Shown piece after piece: positions 10,377 to 22,258 of a DNA stretch of 64,000 nucleotides. The stretch comes from Scheffersomyces stipitis CBS 6054 (Eukaryota > Ascomycota > Pichiomycetes > Serinales > Debaryomycetaceae): positions 1,612,001 through 1,676,000 of the forward strand of contig NC_009044.1 of the NCBI RefSeq assembly GCF_000209165.1. The letters run 5' to 3'. Each line of letters begins with the position of its first letter. The first letter of the stretch is position 1. The notes beneath the pieces are model-generated. The model saw only the letters and a list, made by a program, of their open reading frames with translations. It was not told the origin of the DNA and made no database searches. The translations under genes were made by a program, and so were the position numbers.

Positions 10377-10764
10377 ATGAGAAACATCTACTATTATTTA
10401 TTTTCAGCTTGGCTAATCGTGAGGTTCGTCATGGCAGAAGCACTGGAAGATTGCCCAGAGCTAATCACATTGCTGGATGAGAATGCAATGTGCTACCTGC
10501 ATTTGTATGGAATAAGGATTGCAGAGAGACGGAAAAGGCTACCATTCAGATGGGGAGTTGTATGATGAAGGCACGCCACCTGCACTAGTCGTTTCCACAG
10601 AAGAAAACAGAGATAAATTGGGAATTACAGATCAATTGAGGATTCTAACGGCAAATGCAACGCGTGTTCCACCATACAATGACCAGACTGATTACTGTAA
10701 AGAGTTAACTGAGCTCGTATATAAGTATAGGCGTAGCAATGAAGACTGGTCCGTCTTTAAATAA
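10377..10764 (+). pseudogene. Frame-broken small secreted-protein ORF (or unresolved gene model)
   Basis: An ATG at 10377 opens a frame whose first 20 residues (MRNIYYYLFSAWLIVRFVMA) look like a signal peptide, followed by a short Cys-containing region; it stops at 10563-10565. A second frame, offset by +1 and open from 10516, continues to TAA at 10762-10764 with hydrophilic, protein-like composition. The two overlap by about 47 nt, so one inserted base would explain the break. A TATTTATAGG sequence lies about 70 bp upstream. Alternatives are a sequencing error, +1 frameshifting at the TGATGA end of frame one, or splicing from GTATGG (10505) to the CAG at 11128, which has a TACTAAC at 11091 and keeps a long frame. 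No family recognised. Confidence 0.3.
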
Positions 10765-11863
10765 CGCTTCCACGATGATAATTACAATGTGCAAAATTCA
10801 AACTACTCCCCTGATGTGAATTGAAATAACTCAGACAGCAACTCACCATAGGGCACTCGAGAAATACCTGGTCTAATTGTACAATTCCATTTAAGATTTG
10901 GTTAGCCGTCAGCTTTGCCGCAGCCAAATCAATTGGAGGCGGAACAACATGACCTCGTTTAGGATTTTAATTTTATGCTGCAAAGACCAACACCATAATG
11001 TGATCTATCGAGATCTTCCGGACTTGCTCCCTTACATTGTATCTCTATAACAGTTTCTAGCTATACATTCTAGTAGATAAATTTCTAGTCTACTAACTTT
11101 GCGACATTATTTCAATTTCAATCGGCAGACGACATTTTGATAGGGGAGGTGCGAATAGAGTGAATAACCTACTAATTTCAGAATGGATGTATTTCGTTTC
11201 ATTTCATTCCGTAGATTACACCAATTTATTGGCTCCCTCCTCTTCAACACAGCTAATACGGCCATTGTTGTCCCCAACAGTTTCAGGAGCAACTCTTACG
11301 TAAGCCCACACTCTTTATGTGTCCCGATAACTCTATCTCTCTCGATTAATTAATTGGTTAAATTGTTTCTGTCGTTATCTAAAGTCCTTCTACAGCAGCT
11401 TCACTAAGGGGTTTATTTATCTATGGAATACCTTTTATTATGTGTCGGCAGATTTGAGTCTGGGGTAAAGCAGGCTTGTTGCTGGTTAGCTTTGGAAACA
11501 AGGTTTGTTCTATAGGTTTGGTTTCTCTCTGCTCTCTGTCTGTCGTGGTAGAAGCTATTGGAACCGGATCTTGTTTCCGTTTTCCAGATTCCGTCGCTTG
11601 GGTGGGACAACTAACTGTCTGTTATCTGGCCAATGAGATGCTGGTCTATCACGTGAGCTCAGCGGCGAGCGTTTCCGGCTTGAGACAACCGGAAAGGACC
11701 GCGAACTGCAGACAGAACCGGCCATTTTTGCAGATTAGATGGAGATCGTATTCCTCGGACGGCATAGTGAATCACAGCATACAGACACGAGACAAAGTCT
11801 ACAAGCCAACAGGCAATTTTCAAAAGGCTTTTAAGCGATTGCCAGACACAACACGATGGAGGC
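10765..11863. other. Intergenic region downstream of adhesin gene
   Basis: No supported gene. It contains a TACTAAC followed by CAG (11091-11128), a CACGTG (11650-11655) and several CAGACA repeats towards the adhesin 3' end. Confidence 0.4.
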
Positions 11864-14800
11864 TTACAAGAAGAGAAGCGACATCATGAGAGCAACAAGG
11901 CTGATCACGGGACGAGCAGCAGCCGAGTCGAACGCGACGGGAATGGGTAATCCTGAAGGTAGCACAGACAGGGTGGAGAACAGACTAAAGTGGAAAGTCG
12001 AAGAGTCAGCAACTTTTGAAGACTGCGCAGACAGACTTTGCGCAGACGCAGACACAGGAATGGTCCCGGACGTAGATTGAGTGGATTGAGTGGTAGACTG
12101 AGTGGTTGTCTGGGTGGTTGTGTGAGTCGTGGTCTGAGTCGTGGATTGAGTCGGGGTCAATTTGTCATATTCCACACGGCTAGTCAAATCGCAATCACCT
12201 TCACAGACAGCCGTTCCGGACGACAGTGGAATTGGCTCTTCTTGGCTGGCCTTATCAGACAGCAGGGGAAATTGGCCAGTTTCACTGGATCTTGGCGCGG
12301 GCGCAGTGGGTGCAAAATTAGTCGTATCGTAATTTGTTCCCCCTGGAGGCTTGGAAACCTTATCTGAGGTTGACTCAATATTAGATTCACACGAGGAGCA
12401 AGTAATAGTCGTGGAAATGTAATTAGTAGTACAATCAGTAGTGACAGAAGTTATTTCCGTAGGACTACTAACAATCTCCGTATAGCTAATAGAGGATGAG
12501 ATATTTCCAGTAGAAGTACTGATTGAAAAAGTGCTCAAAGTGCCAGTATTGCTGGAGGAGGTGCTTTCAGACGTAGATAGACTGATAGTGGAAGTTGTCG
12601 TAGTTGCCTTTGTACTATCTTTGGTAGAGTCTGTGGTTTCCTTCGTACTGCTACTAGTAGAAGTAGTGGAAGTTATAGATGTGTCGAGAACATTTGAACT
12701 CTTGTCAGTTTCCGTCAGACTTTCTGGACAGTATGTTTCTGTACTGGTGTTGATCAATGTGGTTGTAGTCTTGCTGGTGATGGTACTGTCGTTGGTGGAT
12801 GTCTCTGAAGTAGACTCTTTGCTGGTTTCTTCGGTAGTTTCAGCTGTCGTAGAAGTTATAGATGTATTCAAAACACTTGAACTCTTGTCAATTTCTGTCA
12901 GACTATCCGGGCAATATGTTTCTGTACTAGTTGCAATCAGAGTAGTAGTGGTCTCACTGGGGAATACCGTCGTTGTCCTTGTACACCCCCCAGGACAAGT
13001 TGCAATGGTTATAATTGTAGTTCCACGGTTGGTAATTGTGATAGTGTATTCGGGAGGAGTGTTGGACAGAACCAGCGTAGATTCAGAGCTCGTCAATCCA
13101 CTAGAAACAAAAGGAGAGGACAGCGCACCTTCAATGCTAGAGGAAGGGATTGTGGTGTAACTGGTAGTGGTTGATGAGGAAGAAGACTCAGTTTCCAGAC
13201 TACTTGTCCACGGACTAGGAACATCAACGGAACTAGAACTGGAAATAGAACTGGTGCATTGAAGACAGGGGCTAGTAATTTCTGAGGAGGATGAACTCAC
13301 AGTTGAAGTTGTTTCGATAGAAGATGACGTATCATCAGAAGACAATGACTCGGTAGAAGTAAATACTGAAGATGTCGTTTCAACTGAAGAAGATAATTCC
13401 TTCGAAGATGTGGCCTGAACGGAGGAGGACAATTCGACTGAAGATGTCGATTCAACAGATGAAGAAGATTCCTTTGAAGATGTCAATTCCGAAGTTTCCT
13501 GAATAGAGGAAGATGATTCAACTGAAGAAATAGAATCAGTAGTCTCAATTGTAGAGGACAGTTCATCATGCGAAGAAAGAATTGAAGATTCTGAGCTCGT
13601 ATAGATTGATGAATCAGCAATACTCGAAGACAGTGTTTCAGTACATTCCTCAGTTGTTGAAGATACTTCAGACGAAGAAGATTCAGTAGAAGAAAGAGAG
13701 GAGGTCTCGGGGCATTCTTCAGTAGTTGAGGATTCAGAACTTGTGTAAACAGAGGTATCAGCCAAACTGGAAGAGTATATATCGGAGCTGCTTTCAATAA
13801 GAGAGGATGTATCTGAGCTAGAAGAGGATTCATCGCAATAAATAGTAGATAACAGACTGGAAGTATCTGATGAAATTTCAGGTTCATCACAACTTACAGA
13901 ACTTGATGATTCAGACTCACAACCTGGACAGTGAGTAGACAGCTCTAAATCTGAAGAGCAAGATGTCGGAACCTTGACAATCACGGTGGCAGTAGCCAGT
14001 TCATCAGTACAAGGGATGGTAACCGTTGTTAAATATGTCTCTGTCCAGGTAGTAGTAGTGTAAACTGTTGAATATTCTACCGATCCAGAACTGTCTTCAT
14101 AGCCGTCAATAACTACGAAATCCTGGCCACTCAGCTTTGTAATTTTTGTACCGTCTCCACATTGAATACTGTAGGCAAATATATGTCTAATAGCATCAGA
14201 GTTAGTTGGAAACTTCTCAAGACCTTGGAGAAAGACTCGGTAGTTATTGGCAACCGAATTAAATTTGAAGGTGATACTTTGTTCTTTGCAAGTTATGGTG
14301 TTTTGGACATTGATGGCAGTTTCCGGCAAAAGGAAGGAATTTAAGTTGTTTGTTGCTTTCAACGCAAACTGAGTACAATCTAGACTATCGTTGGTGGTCA
14401 TACCAATACTCCCAGAGACAATACCACCATTACATTCTCCGGCAAGCATGAATATCTGTTCGTACATCTGAGGAGTCGAACGAGAGAAATACACAAGTTC
14501 TTTATCATTGCTAACAGGAGCAAAAAAGGGACCAGCATCGATATTAACAGTAGTTTGCAAACCACTCCAATTTATTTTATTTTCTCCAGGGACCAATATG
14601 CTAGCAGCAGTGGTATCTATCTCACTTCCAGAGCCTCCAGCATTAAACACAAAATCAAACGAGAGAGTTCCCGTAGCCTTGAAATCAGACTCGACAACAG
14701 AACTAGTGGTCGTGCAATTCAAGTAAGAATTTTGTGCAAGATAAGAACCATCAACAGCAACACACAGAGCATAGATTGAATAGTCAGCAACAAGATACAA

Positions 14801-15022
14801 CTGGTCTCCTGGAAACTTTGTTCTGAACACATTTGGCATCTCCAAGCTGAATTCGTCACCTTCAACTGCATCACCAGCTTCGATTTTCCATGTAAGTTTG
14901 GCAGTACGAATATCCTGAGCACGATTCAGCCCTGAATTGTTGATGATTTCTAGAGATTGAAAGACATCCGTCAACTGTGCACCAAGTACAGAAGTAATAA
15001 GGACGAAGACGAGAATGCACAT
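11864..15022 (-). CDS. ALS-like GPI-anchored cell-wall adhesin
   Basis: A 1052-residue cell-surface protein. Residues 1-15 (MCILVFVLITSVLGA) form a signal peptide. Residues about 16-340 resemble the N-terminal adhesion domain of Candida ALS proteins (segments such as FSLEMPNVF, LTWKIEAGD, LNCTTTSS, ordered Cys residues), followed by a Thr-rich VYTTTTWTETY segment. The remaining 650 residues are Ser/Thr-rich stalk with imperfect repeats, including two TSTETYCP-x-SLTE units and many short SSSVE/SS repeats. The C-terminus has small residues then a hydrophobic tail (VISLVALMMSLLFL), as in GPI proteins. In-frame CTG codons in the stalk would add serines under the CTG-Ser code. It is an ALS-family relative rather than an assignable ALS gene. 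Confidence 0.85.
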   Translation of the reverse strand: MCILVFVLITSVLGAQLTDVFQSLEIINNSGLNRAQDIRTAKLTWKIEAGDAVEGDEFSLEMPNVFRTKFPGDQLYLVADYSIYALCVAVDGSYLAQNSYLNCTTTSSVVESDFKATGTLSFDFVFNAGGSGSEIDTTAASILVPGENKINWSGLQTTVNIDAGPFFAPVSNDKELVYFSRSTPQMYEQIFMLAGECNGGIVSGSIGMTTNDSLDCTQFALKATNNLNSFLLPETAINVQNTITCKEQSITFKFNSVANNYRVFLQGLEKFPTNSDAIRHIFAYSIQCGDGTKITKLSGQDFVVIDGYEDSSGSVEYSTVYTTTTWTETYLTTVTIPCTDELATATVIVKVPTSCSSDLELSTHCPGCESESSSSVSCDEPEISSDTSSLLSTIYCDESSSSSDTSSLIESSSDIYSSSLADTSVYTSSESSTTEECPETSSLSSTESSSSEVSSTTEECTETLSSSIADSSIYTSSESSILSSHDELSSTIETTDSISSVESSSSIQETSELTSSKESSSSVESTSSVELSSSVQATSSKELSSSVETTSSVFTSTESLSSDDTSSSIETTSTVSSSSSEITSPCLQCTSSISSSSSVDVPSPWTSSLETESSSSSTTTSYTTIPSSSIEGALSSPFVSSGLTSSESTLVLSNTPPEYTITITNRGTTIITIATCPGGCTRTTTVFPSETTTTLIATSTETYCPDSLTEIDKSSSVLNTSITSTTAETTEETSKESTSETSTNDSTITSKTTTTLINTSTETYCPESLTETDKSSNVLDTSITSTTSTSSSTKETTDSTKDSTKATTTTSTISLSTSESTSSSNTGTLSTFSISTSTGNISSSISYTEIVSSPTEITSVTTDCTTNYISTTITCSSCESNIESTSDKVSKPPGGTNYDTTNFAPTAPAPRSSETGQFPLLSDKASQEEPIPLSSGTAVCEGDCDLTSRVEYDKLTPTQSTTQTTTHTTTQTTTQSTTQSTQSTSGTIPVSASAQSLSAQSSKVADSSTFHFSLFSTLSVLPSGLPIPVAFDSAAARPVISLVALMMSLLFL
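12669..12953 (-). repeat. Pair of imperfect direct repeats in adhesin stalk
   Basis: Two units of about 105 bp (roughly 12669-12770 and 12852-12953), 183 bp apart and in frame, each encoding a block with TSTETYCP-x-SLTE and S-x-TSITSTT. They indicate internal duplication in the adhesin stalk. Confidence 0.75.
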
Positions 15023-15442
15023 GTCAAAGATAGTATTTAGTTAGTATAATAAATTTAGTGAGAGAAATGGCTGCGAAACAAAATTTTATGGATTGCGACG
15101 CAATTATAAAGAAGAATACTAAAACACAAGCGAAACATAAGTAAAACATCGGGCAAATCTAGACGAGGCACTCAAGTGGATTGTTATAAAATATCGAAGA
15201 GTTTAATAATAGCAACCTTTTCAAATTGTTCATAAATGTATTTTAATTTGTGTCGGGAGTTGCTGTTACAATTCTCAAACAGGAAATTTTACTAATATTT
15301 TCGCAGCCAAATTATTCGACAATGTCATATTTAGAATAATACAATTTAATTGAAACTTATTATGAAACATTCACGAAAAGCTTGCACTTCTATTTACAAG
15401 ATATTATACAAAAGTTAAGTAGCAAGGTGTTCTAGATATCGG
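15023..15442. other. Adhesin promoter and 3' flank of DUF155 gene
   Basis: AT-rich, no gene. It holds two exact copies of the recurrent 10-mer in opposite orientation (15069-15078 and 15299-15308), and a TACTAAC on the minus strand at 15040-15046 just before the adhesin ATG. The signal peptide argues against an intron there. Confidence 0.5.
15069..15078 (+). promoter_or_regulatory. Recurrent GGCTGCGAAA motif upstream of adhesin
   Basis: Exact 10-mer 47 bp before the adhesin start; one of eight exact copies in the window. Function unknown. Confidence 0.35.
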
Positions 15443-16738
15443 CTATTGTTCCTTGGTGTTTGAAGTGGACTCTGTATACTTTTCGTAAAAATGAAACGTT
15501 TCAAAGCACACTTCAACCATGATCAAGATGATAATAATCCACTCCAAACGAGTTGATTTCTTCTCATTTAGTACCCCGAGAAAAGCACGCTGCTCGTCTG
15601 TGGCATAGTCTAGTTTTCGATTGAGAATGGCGATTCTAGAATTGATGTCCAAAACTTTAGATACCGAGTTGTAGATCTTCTCTAGAGTAGGCTCACTCCA
15701 ATAGAGATCAGGAGTCTCAATTAACTCGCTATACAAATTCAACTTACCTCTGATAAGAAATAAACGGCCAGTCAATTGCAAAAAATCAGATTCAGAAGTG
15801 GTGATCTTCCTACCTTTGGCCAAGGACTCCGAATTCTGCTTGGTTAATTCCAAATGGTTCTCAAATGCATTCTCCAAAATGGACAAACGAGTAGACCTAG
15901 ACAAGCCAATGGCAAATGCTGCCTTGTCCAAGTCACGTTTGTCACTCGTACTTCCTTGAACTACCATGATCTCTCCTTGAAGATAAGAGTTACCATTGTT
16001 AAGTGGATTTTTGGGCAAATCGTCCAACTCTATCCAATCCATTTCTTCAGATTCAAAGTCGTATCTGCCCAAAATGGAAGATTGTAAAATTGGAATAAAA
16101 GTCTTGATTATGGTTTCTTCGTCAAGAGCCCATCCTACAAGTGTTCCGTTAGACAAGATCATTAGATCTTTTCCATTGAGATTCACGTTAATGACCTCAT
16201 CGGGGATGAGAATCTTATAGTCATAGCCCCGGATAGCTGGAAGTAATGCATCGAAGTCTATAGACTCTCCCACAGTTATTGAAGTCACAATAGAAAGGTA
16301 TTTCTCCAATGTTTCAGAAGCTGCCGGAAATGTGGGGTGGTTATTGTCTTTAAGCAACGAAAGAATGTAATTGGTAGACTCAAACTGGAAATTCGGATCC
16401 GTCCTACGGAGTTTATGGCTGATTGTCTTCTTCTTGTTGGCTGGTTTCACTTTTGCTTTAGGAACGGTTTCCACATCTGCTACTGAAGTTGAGCTGCTAC
16501 TAGTAGAGTTAAATCTGAAAAATTGAGATATCGGAAGTAAAGGTCTAGAAGTTCTGGGTATGATCAGAGAAACAGCCGGCAGCCGGATAGGCAGCACACA
16601 CGAAGACTTCAACACACGTGAGATGAGCATGTCTGTGCACTTTAGGCTCACGAAGGCAGGGATTTGGCTGAAGATATAAGATATTGACCAAGAAATGTAA
16701 AAACTATATGGTATAATAGTTCTGGAAAATACGCGCAA
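15443..16738 (-). CDS. MRX10: Mitochondrial DUF155 (RMND1/Rmd1-family) protein
   Basis: Protein of 431 residues (395 if started at the in-frame Met at 16630). From that second Met the N-terminus (MLISRVLKSS, then Arg/Ser-rich up to FFRFNSTSS) looks like a mitochondrial targeting peptide. The central part, with ALDEETIIKTFIPIL, MDWIELDD, KAAFAIGLSRSTRLSILEN and LFLIRGKLNLYSELIETPDLYW, is typical of the DUF155 domain of Rmd1, Rmd8 and human RMND1. A C-terminal hydrophobic segment (LEWIIIILIMVEVCFETF) would anchor it in the inner membrane. The targeting peptide favours the mitochondrial member (Saccharomyces YDR282C) over cytosolic Rmd1. RMND1-type proteins support mitochondrial translation. A CACGTG lies 50 bp upstream. 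Confidence 0.8.
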   Translation of the reverse strand: MRVFSRTIIPYSFYISWSISYIFSQIPAFVSLKCTDMLISRVLKSSCVLPIRLPAVSLIIPRTSRPLLPISQFFRFNSTSSSSTSVADVETVPKAKVKPANKKKTISHKLRRTDPNFQFESTNYILSLLKDNNHPTFPAASETLEKYLSIVTSITVGESIDFDALLPAIRGYDYKILIPDEVINVNLNGKDLMILSNGTLVGWALDEETIIKTFIPILQSSILGRYDFESEEMDWIELDDLPKNPLNNGNSYLQGEIMVVQGSTSDKRDLDKAAFAIGLSRSTRLSILENAFENHLELTKQNSESLAKGRKITTSESDFLQLTGRLFLIRGKLNLYSELIETPDLYWSEPTLEKIYNSVSKVLDINSRIAILNRKLDYATDEQRAFLGVLNEKKSTRLEWIIIILIMVEVCFETFHFYEKYTESTSNTKEQ

Positions 16739-17751
16739 GAAGAGTTAACAAGAGCATGATAAGGATGGAGCGAAACACGCCATTGGTCACGTGACGAAGA
16801 TTATGAATTTTGCAATTATAATAAAGGATTTCGGAGTACCATTCCAAGATGTGACTCAGGTCAACTATAGTTCGTGTGGTCATTCAATTTTCCTTTGCAG
16901 AAACTTACAGAATCTTTGTTGATTAGCCAGCACATCAATTTCAAACATCTGTCTGGAACCGTTGATTTTCCTGATTCAGACAAATGAATAATAGTCACGT
17001 GAAGCCATTGTGAACGGGTGGAATTAGCGATCCGGTTGTATTATTTATGACCAGAACTACTGCTATAGGTGACAGTCCCGGTGGAAGGGGTGGTTTGAGG
17101 AGAGATGGCAAGCTTAGAGATGTTGTACTTAAAATCAAGACTTAGAGTAAATTGTCTGAGCGTAGTCGCACCAGCAAAGTACATGCTAAAGTGACGAAAG
17201 AAAGACAGAAAGAAAAGGAGAAATCTATAGAAATGGTAAAGGATATGGGAATGGCCGATACTTTTCGTAAGTAGCCTAGTAGAAGCAAAGAAATACCGTT
17301 GGAGAAATTTAGGATGAAATTTGTTCAACTTTTCGCAGCCCATTATTCACGTTAAAAATGCACCAAGAATTTTGCGTGAACACCGCCGTTTCAGGCTCTA
17401 GTGGTCATTCGCTTGTAGGAGAGTATGTTGAGTCATGAAAAGAGCAACAAAGGGTATGGATCGTTTATTCGGTGCTCGATGATGGGTTGTAATGATTGCA
17501 AAACAGACATTTACCGAATAAGGAGATCAGCAACAGTAGAGAGCGCACCAGCAGACATTTTAATTATAATGTGTGCAATTTGACACTTCACAGCAGCCAG
17601 CGGAATGACAGATAAACAGACAGACAGACTGACTAATGGTCAAGAAAAGAGTCTGACAAATTGAAGGTCACCGTAAGACAAAATTACGTGGTGATTTTTT
17701 TTGTTTCATTTCAGTTTCGGCCGACAGCATTCGCAGCCAAACAGACAGACA

Positions 17752-17788
17752 CAGTATTGTTCAATTGATCAATATTTGAACAATACTG
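17752..17788. repeat. Perfect 13-bp inverted repeat (hairpin)
   Basis: CAGTATTGTTCAA at 17752-17764 is exactly complementary to TTGAACAATACTG at 17776-17788, with an 11-nt AT-rich loop. Confidence 0.8.
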
Positions 17789-17815
17789 GGGCGCCTTGGA
17801 GTCTTCTAAGTCCGA

Positions 17816-17851
17816 ATTTTGGTAGAAAAAAAGGACTGTCGGTACCAAAAT
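17816..17851. repeat. Perfect 9-bp inverted repeat
   Basis: ATTTTGGTA (17816-17824) and TACCAAAAT (17843-17851) are exact reverse complements with an 18-nt spacer, 28 bp after the larger hairpin. Confidence 0.7.
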
Positions 17852-18993
17852 AGATACGGTGGCACAAAGGGCTGGTTGTCGTATCAGTCGCCAGTTCTAT
17901 GAGTTATTGTCTCGGTCTTTGTACTTTGGTATTGTTATGGTAGACCGAAAAAGACTGCTATTATTGCAACACGATTCAGTGCATTAATTTGGATGCCGAC
18001 AGCAGAACGTGATGGCCAAAAAAGTTTGTGTATTTACATTTTTCCCATTTCGGAAAAGTTATTACGGGTCATTCCTGATCCAAGAGGTGCGAAAAACTGA
18101 ACACAATAAGCTTCGCTGCGCAAGCAGACAGACAGTCAGCGATCGCAAGTGGCGCGTACATTTACAGACACAGTCTCCGAATGGGAAGTGGCGGCGAAAG
18201 GCAGAGGCTGGACAGAGTATCATGAGCAAATGCTTCATTACAGACATGACATTTAGACGTCAAACATCTAGACATCAAATACAGATAGAACTACAAGACA
18301 GCCAGAAATCCCCAAAAACCAATACAAAATATCAAGCCAATTATGATTCTGTTTGTGGAAAGTATTTCAGTCTGCCAGACATTTCCATTGCCAATTTCAG
18401 CATAGCCGTCGAATCAGTCTTCGCAAACAGGTTCACACAGAATTTTTTACACACAAAAAGTCCGTGCTGGCATTCCGGTTAGCGCGGTGGGATAAAAATA
18501 CATCCCCCGTGCTACCGGGATTACGCCCAATTAAGGTTGATGATTTTGGCATCCAACCACTATATATAACTCTAGAGAATTGTCGTATTGCTTAAAGCTG
18601 GGCACCTAGTGTCTGAAAATACTTTGTCTGCCCCTCCTTAAGAGTATATTATAAGCTGCGTATCCTGCCCCCTCTTAGTAGGTCTAATACATCCTTTTTA
18701 CACCCCTAGTTCCTGGTTCCCCGTACTCAGATATACAGCCCCAGAATTCATTCACGGCGACAACCCCCTCTTATCCGAAAGACAATTCTCATTGAATCAG
18801 ATTCAGAATTCTCAAAACTTCACCAATCTTTTTCTTCTCCTTTTTCTCCTTTTCTTTCTAGGAGATTCCAACTGAACAGTCCCCCATTGCATCCATCTTT
18901 CACCGACGGATCATCCACGTTCGCAAACGCCAGCTTACATCCGCTTTAGCCATCGAACTTTCATATTAATAAAACACGCTGTGAGAATCAACT

Positions 18994-21594
<2,601 letters not shown>

Positions 21595-22045
21595 ACTTAG
21601 TCAGCAAGGCATAATGAGACACATACCTATATAGATTTCCCTATTTAACCACCCTCTACTGTTTTTATATCCGGCTTTTGTTCATATTGAGTACTTATAT
21701 ATAAAATGATTGCAATGATAACATAATGGTATACGGAGTAAGATTTAGCACAGTCTTCATAGATTGCACTACTGAACTACTTTTTACTCTACATTGAGCT
21801 CTTTGGATCTAATTATATTAATATATAAAAAAATGGTTGCAGTATCACAAGTAACCATGCCTCAAGGCATCATTTCTGAAGCAAGCAGTTTAGCAAATTA
21901 TGAACAAGAAAGACTCACACGTTTGATAGAAAAGCAAGAATGTCCCACAATATCATCAAGTCTAATAGCATAGTAGACTGAAGATATGAAGTAGTCTTGT
22001 CGCTATCAATAATAACATTATATCGTATTGTTGTTATCAACAACT
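21595..22045. other. Intergenic region downstream of GFA1
   Basis: AT-rich GFA1 3' flank. It holds a 46-codon ORF (21833-21973) after an ATATATAAAAAA stretch; no family recognised and too short to support. Confidence 0.4.
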
Positions 22046-22258
22046 TCATTTACGCTTAAAGTAGTCAGAGCTGGCTAACCAAGCAGCAGAATAGTCAAAC
22101 ACCTTTTCACCAACATCCAAGTATTTGCCCGAATAGTATTGGATCTCCTTGTTTTCAATCTTATCGAAATCAACCGTCAAGCCAGTATTTCTCTTGACAC
22201 CAGCCAAGAAGGCAGACACCAATGCCAAATCTACACCAATATGAATAGCTTTTCCGAT
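22046..22258 (-). CDS. DUF1748-family small mitochondrial protein, 3' exon
   Basis: The 70 visible residues (from IGKAIHIGVD to SSDYFKRK) match the compact fungal DUF1748 pattern: GK-x-x-H-x-G-x-D near the start, L-x-S-x-FLAG-x-KR-x-TGLT, then a C-terminal SS-x-YF-x-RK. The frame is open only back to 22258, where the minus strand reads TTTATAG before ATCGGA. A stop in frame exactly at this TAG, and the absence of a Met, point to a 3' splice site with a very short first exon upstream. No TACTAAC or good 5' splice site was found; ATG-x6-GTACTT near 22400 is a weak candidate. Cell location and function are known only by family and are vague. Confidence 0.65.
   Translation of the reverse strand: MGKAIHIGVDLALVSAFLAGVKRNTGLTVDFDKIENKEIQYYSGKYLDVGEKVFDYSAAWLASSDYFKRK

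Larger units (their letters stand above)
16739..18993. other. Long intergenic region upstream of GFA1
   Basis: About 2.25 kb without a supported gene. Contents: CACGTG at 16788 and 16996; the recurrent motif at 17331-17340 and a 9/10 copy at 17729-17738; a perfect 13-bp inverted repeat (17752-17764 with 17776-17788) and a 9-bp one (17816-17824 with 17843-17851); many CAGACA units; an ACTATATATAACTC TATA element near 18562; and a pyrimidine-rich stretch just before the GFA1 start. The ORFs at 17041-17343 and 18009-18482 look random. Confidence 0.5.

Noticed and set aside
10519..10764. Antizyme-like +1 frameshift gene
   Set aside because: The TGA-proximal overlap recalls antizyme, but the second frame has none of the antizyme domain features.
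12531..13160. 209-codon plus-strand ORF opposite the adhesin
   Set aside because: Val-rich mirror of the Ser/Thr stalk codons; a shadow frame.
15040..15046. TACTAAC on the minus strand just before the adhesin start
   Set aside because: The ATG right after it gives a complete signal peptide, so an intron is not needed.
17041..17343. 100-codon minus-strand ORF
   Set aside because: Phe/Arg-rich, no homology recognised; contains the recurrent motif near its start; likely chance.
18009..18482. 157-codon plus-strand ORF in GFA1 upstream gap
   Set aside because: Composition follows the CAGACA-rich DNA; no family signal.
21833..21973. 46-codon ORF after GFA1 with ATG close to an AT-rich stretch
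   Set aside because: Too short, no recognised family, no leader evidence.
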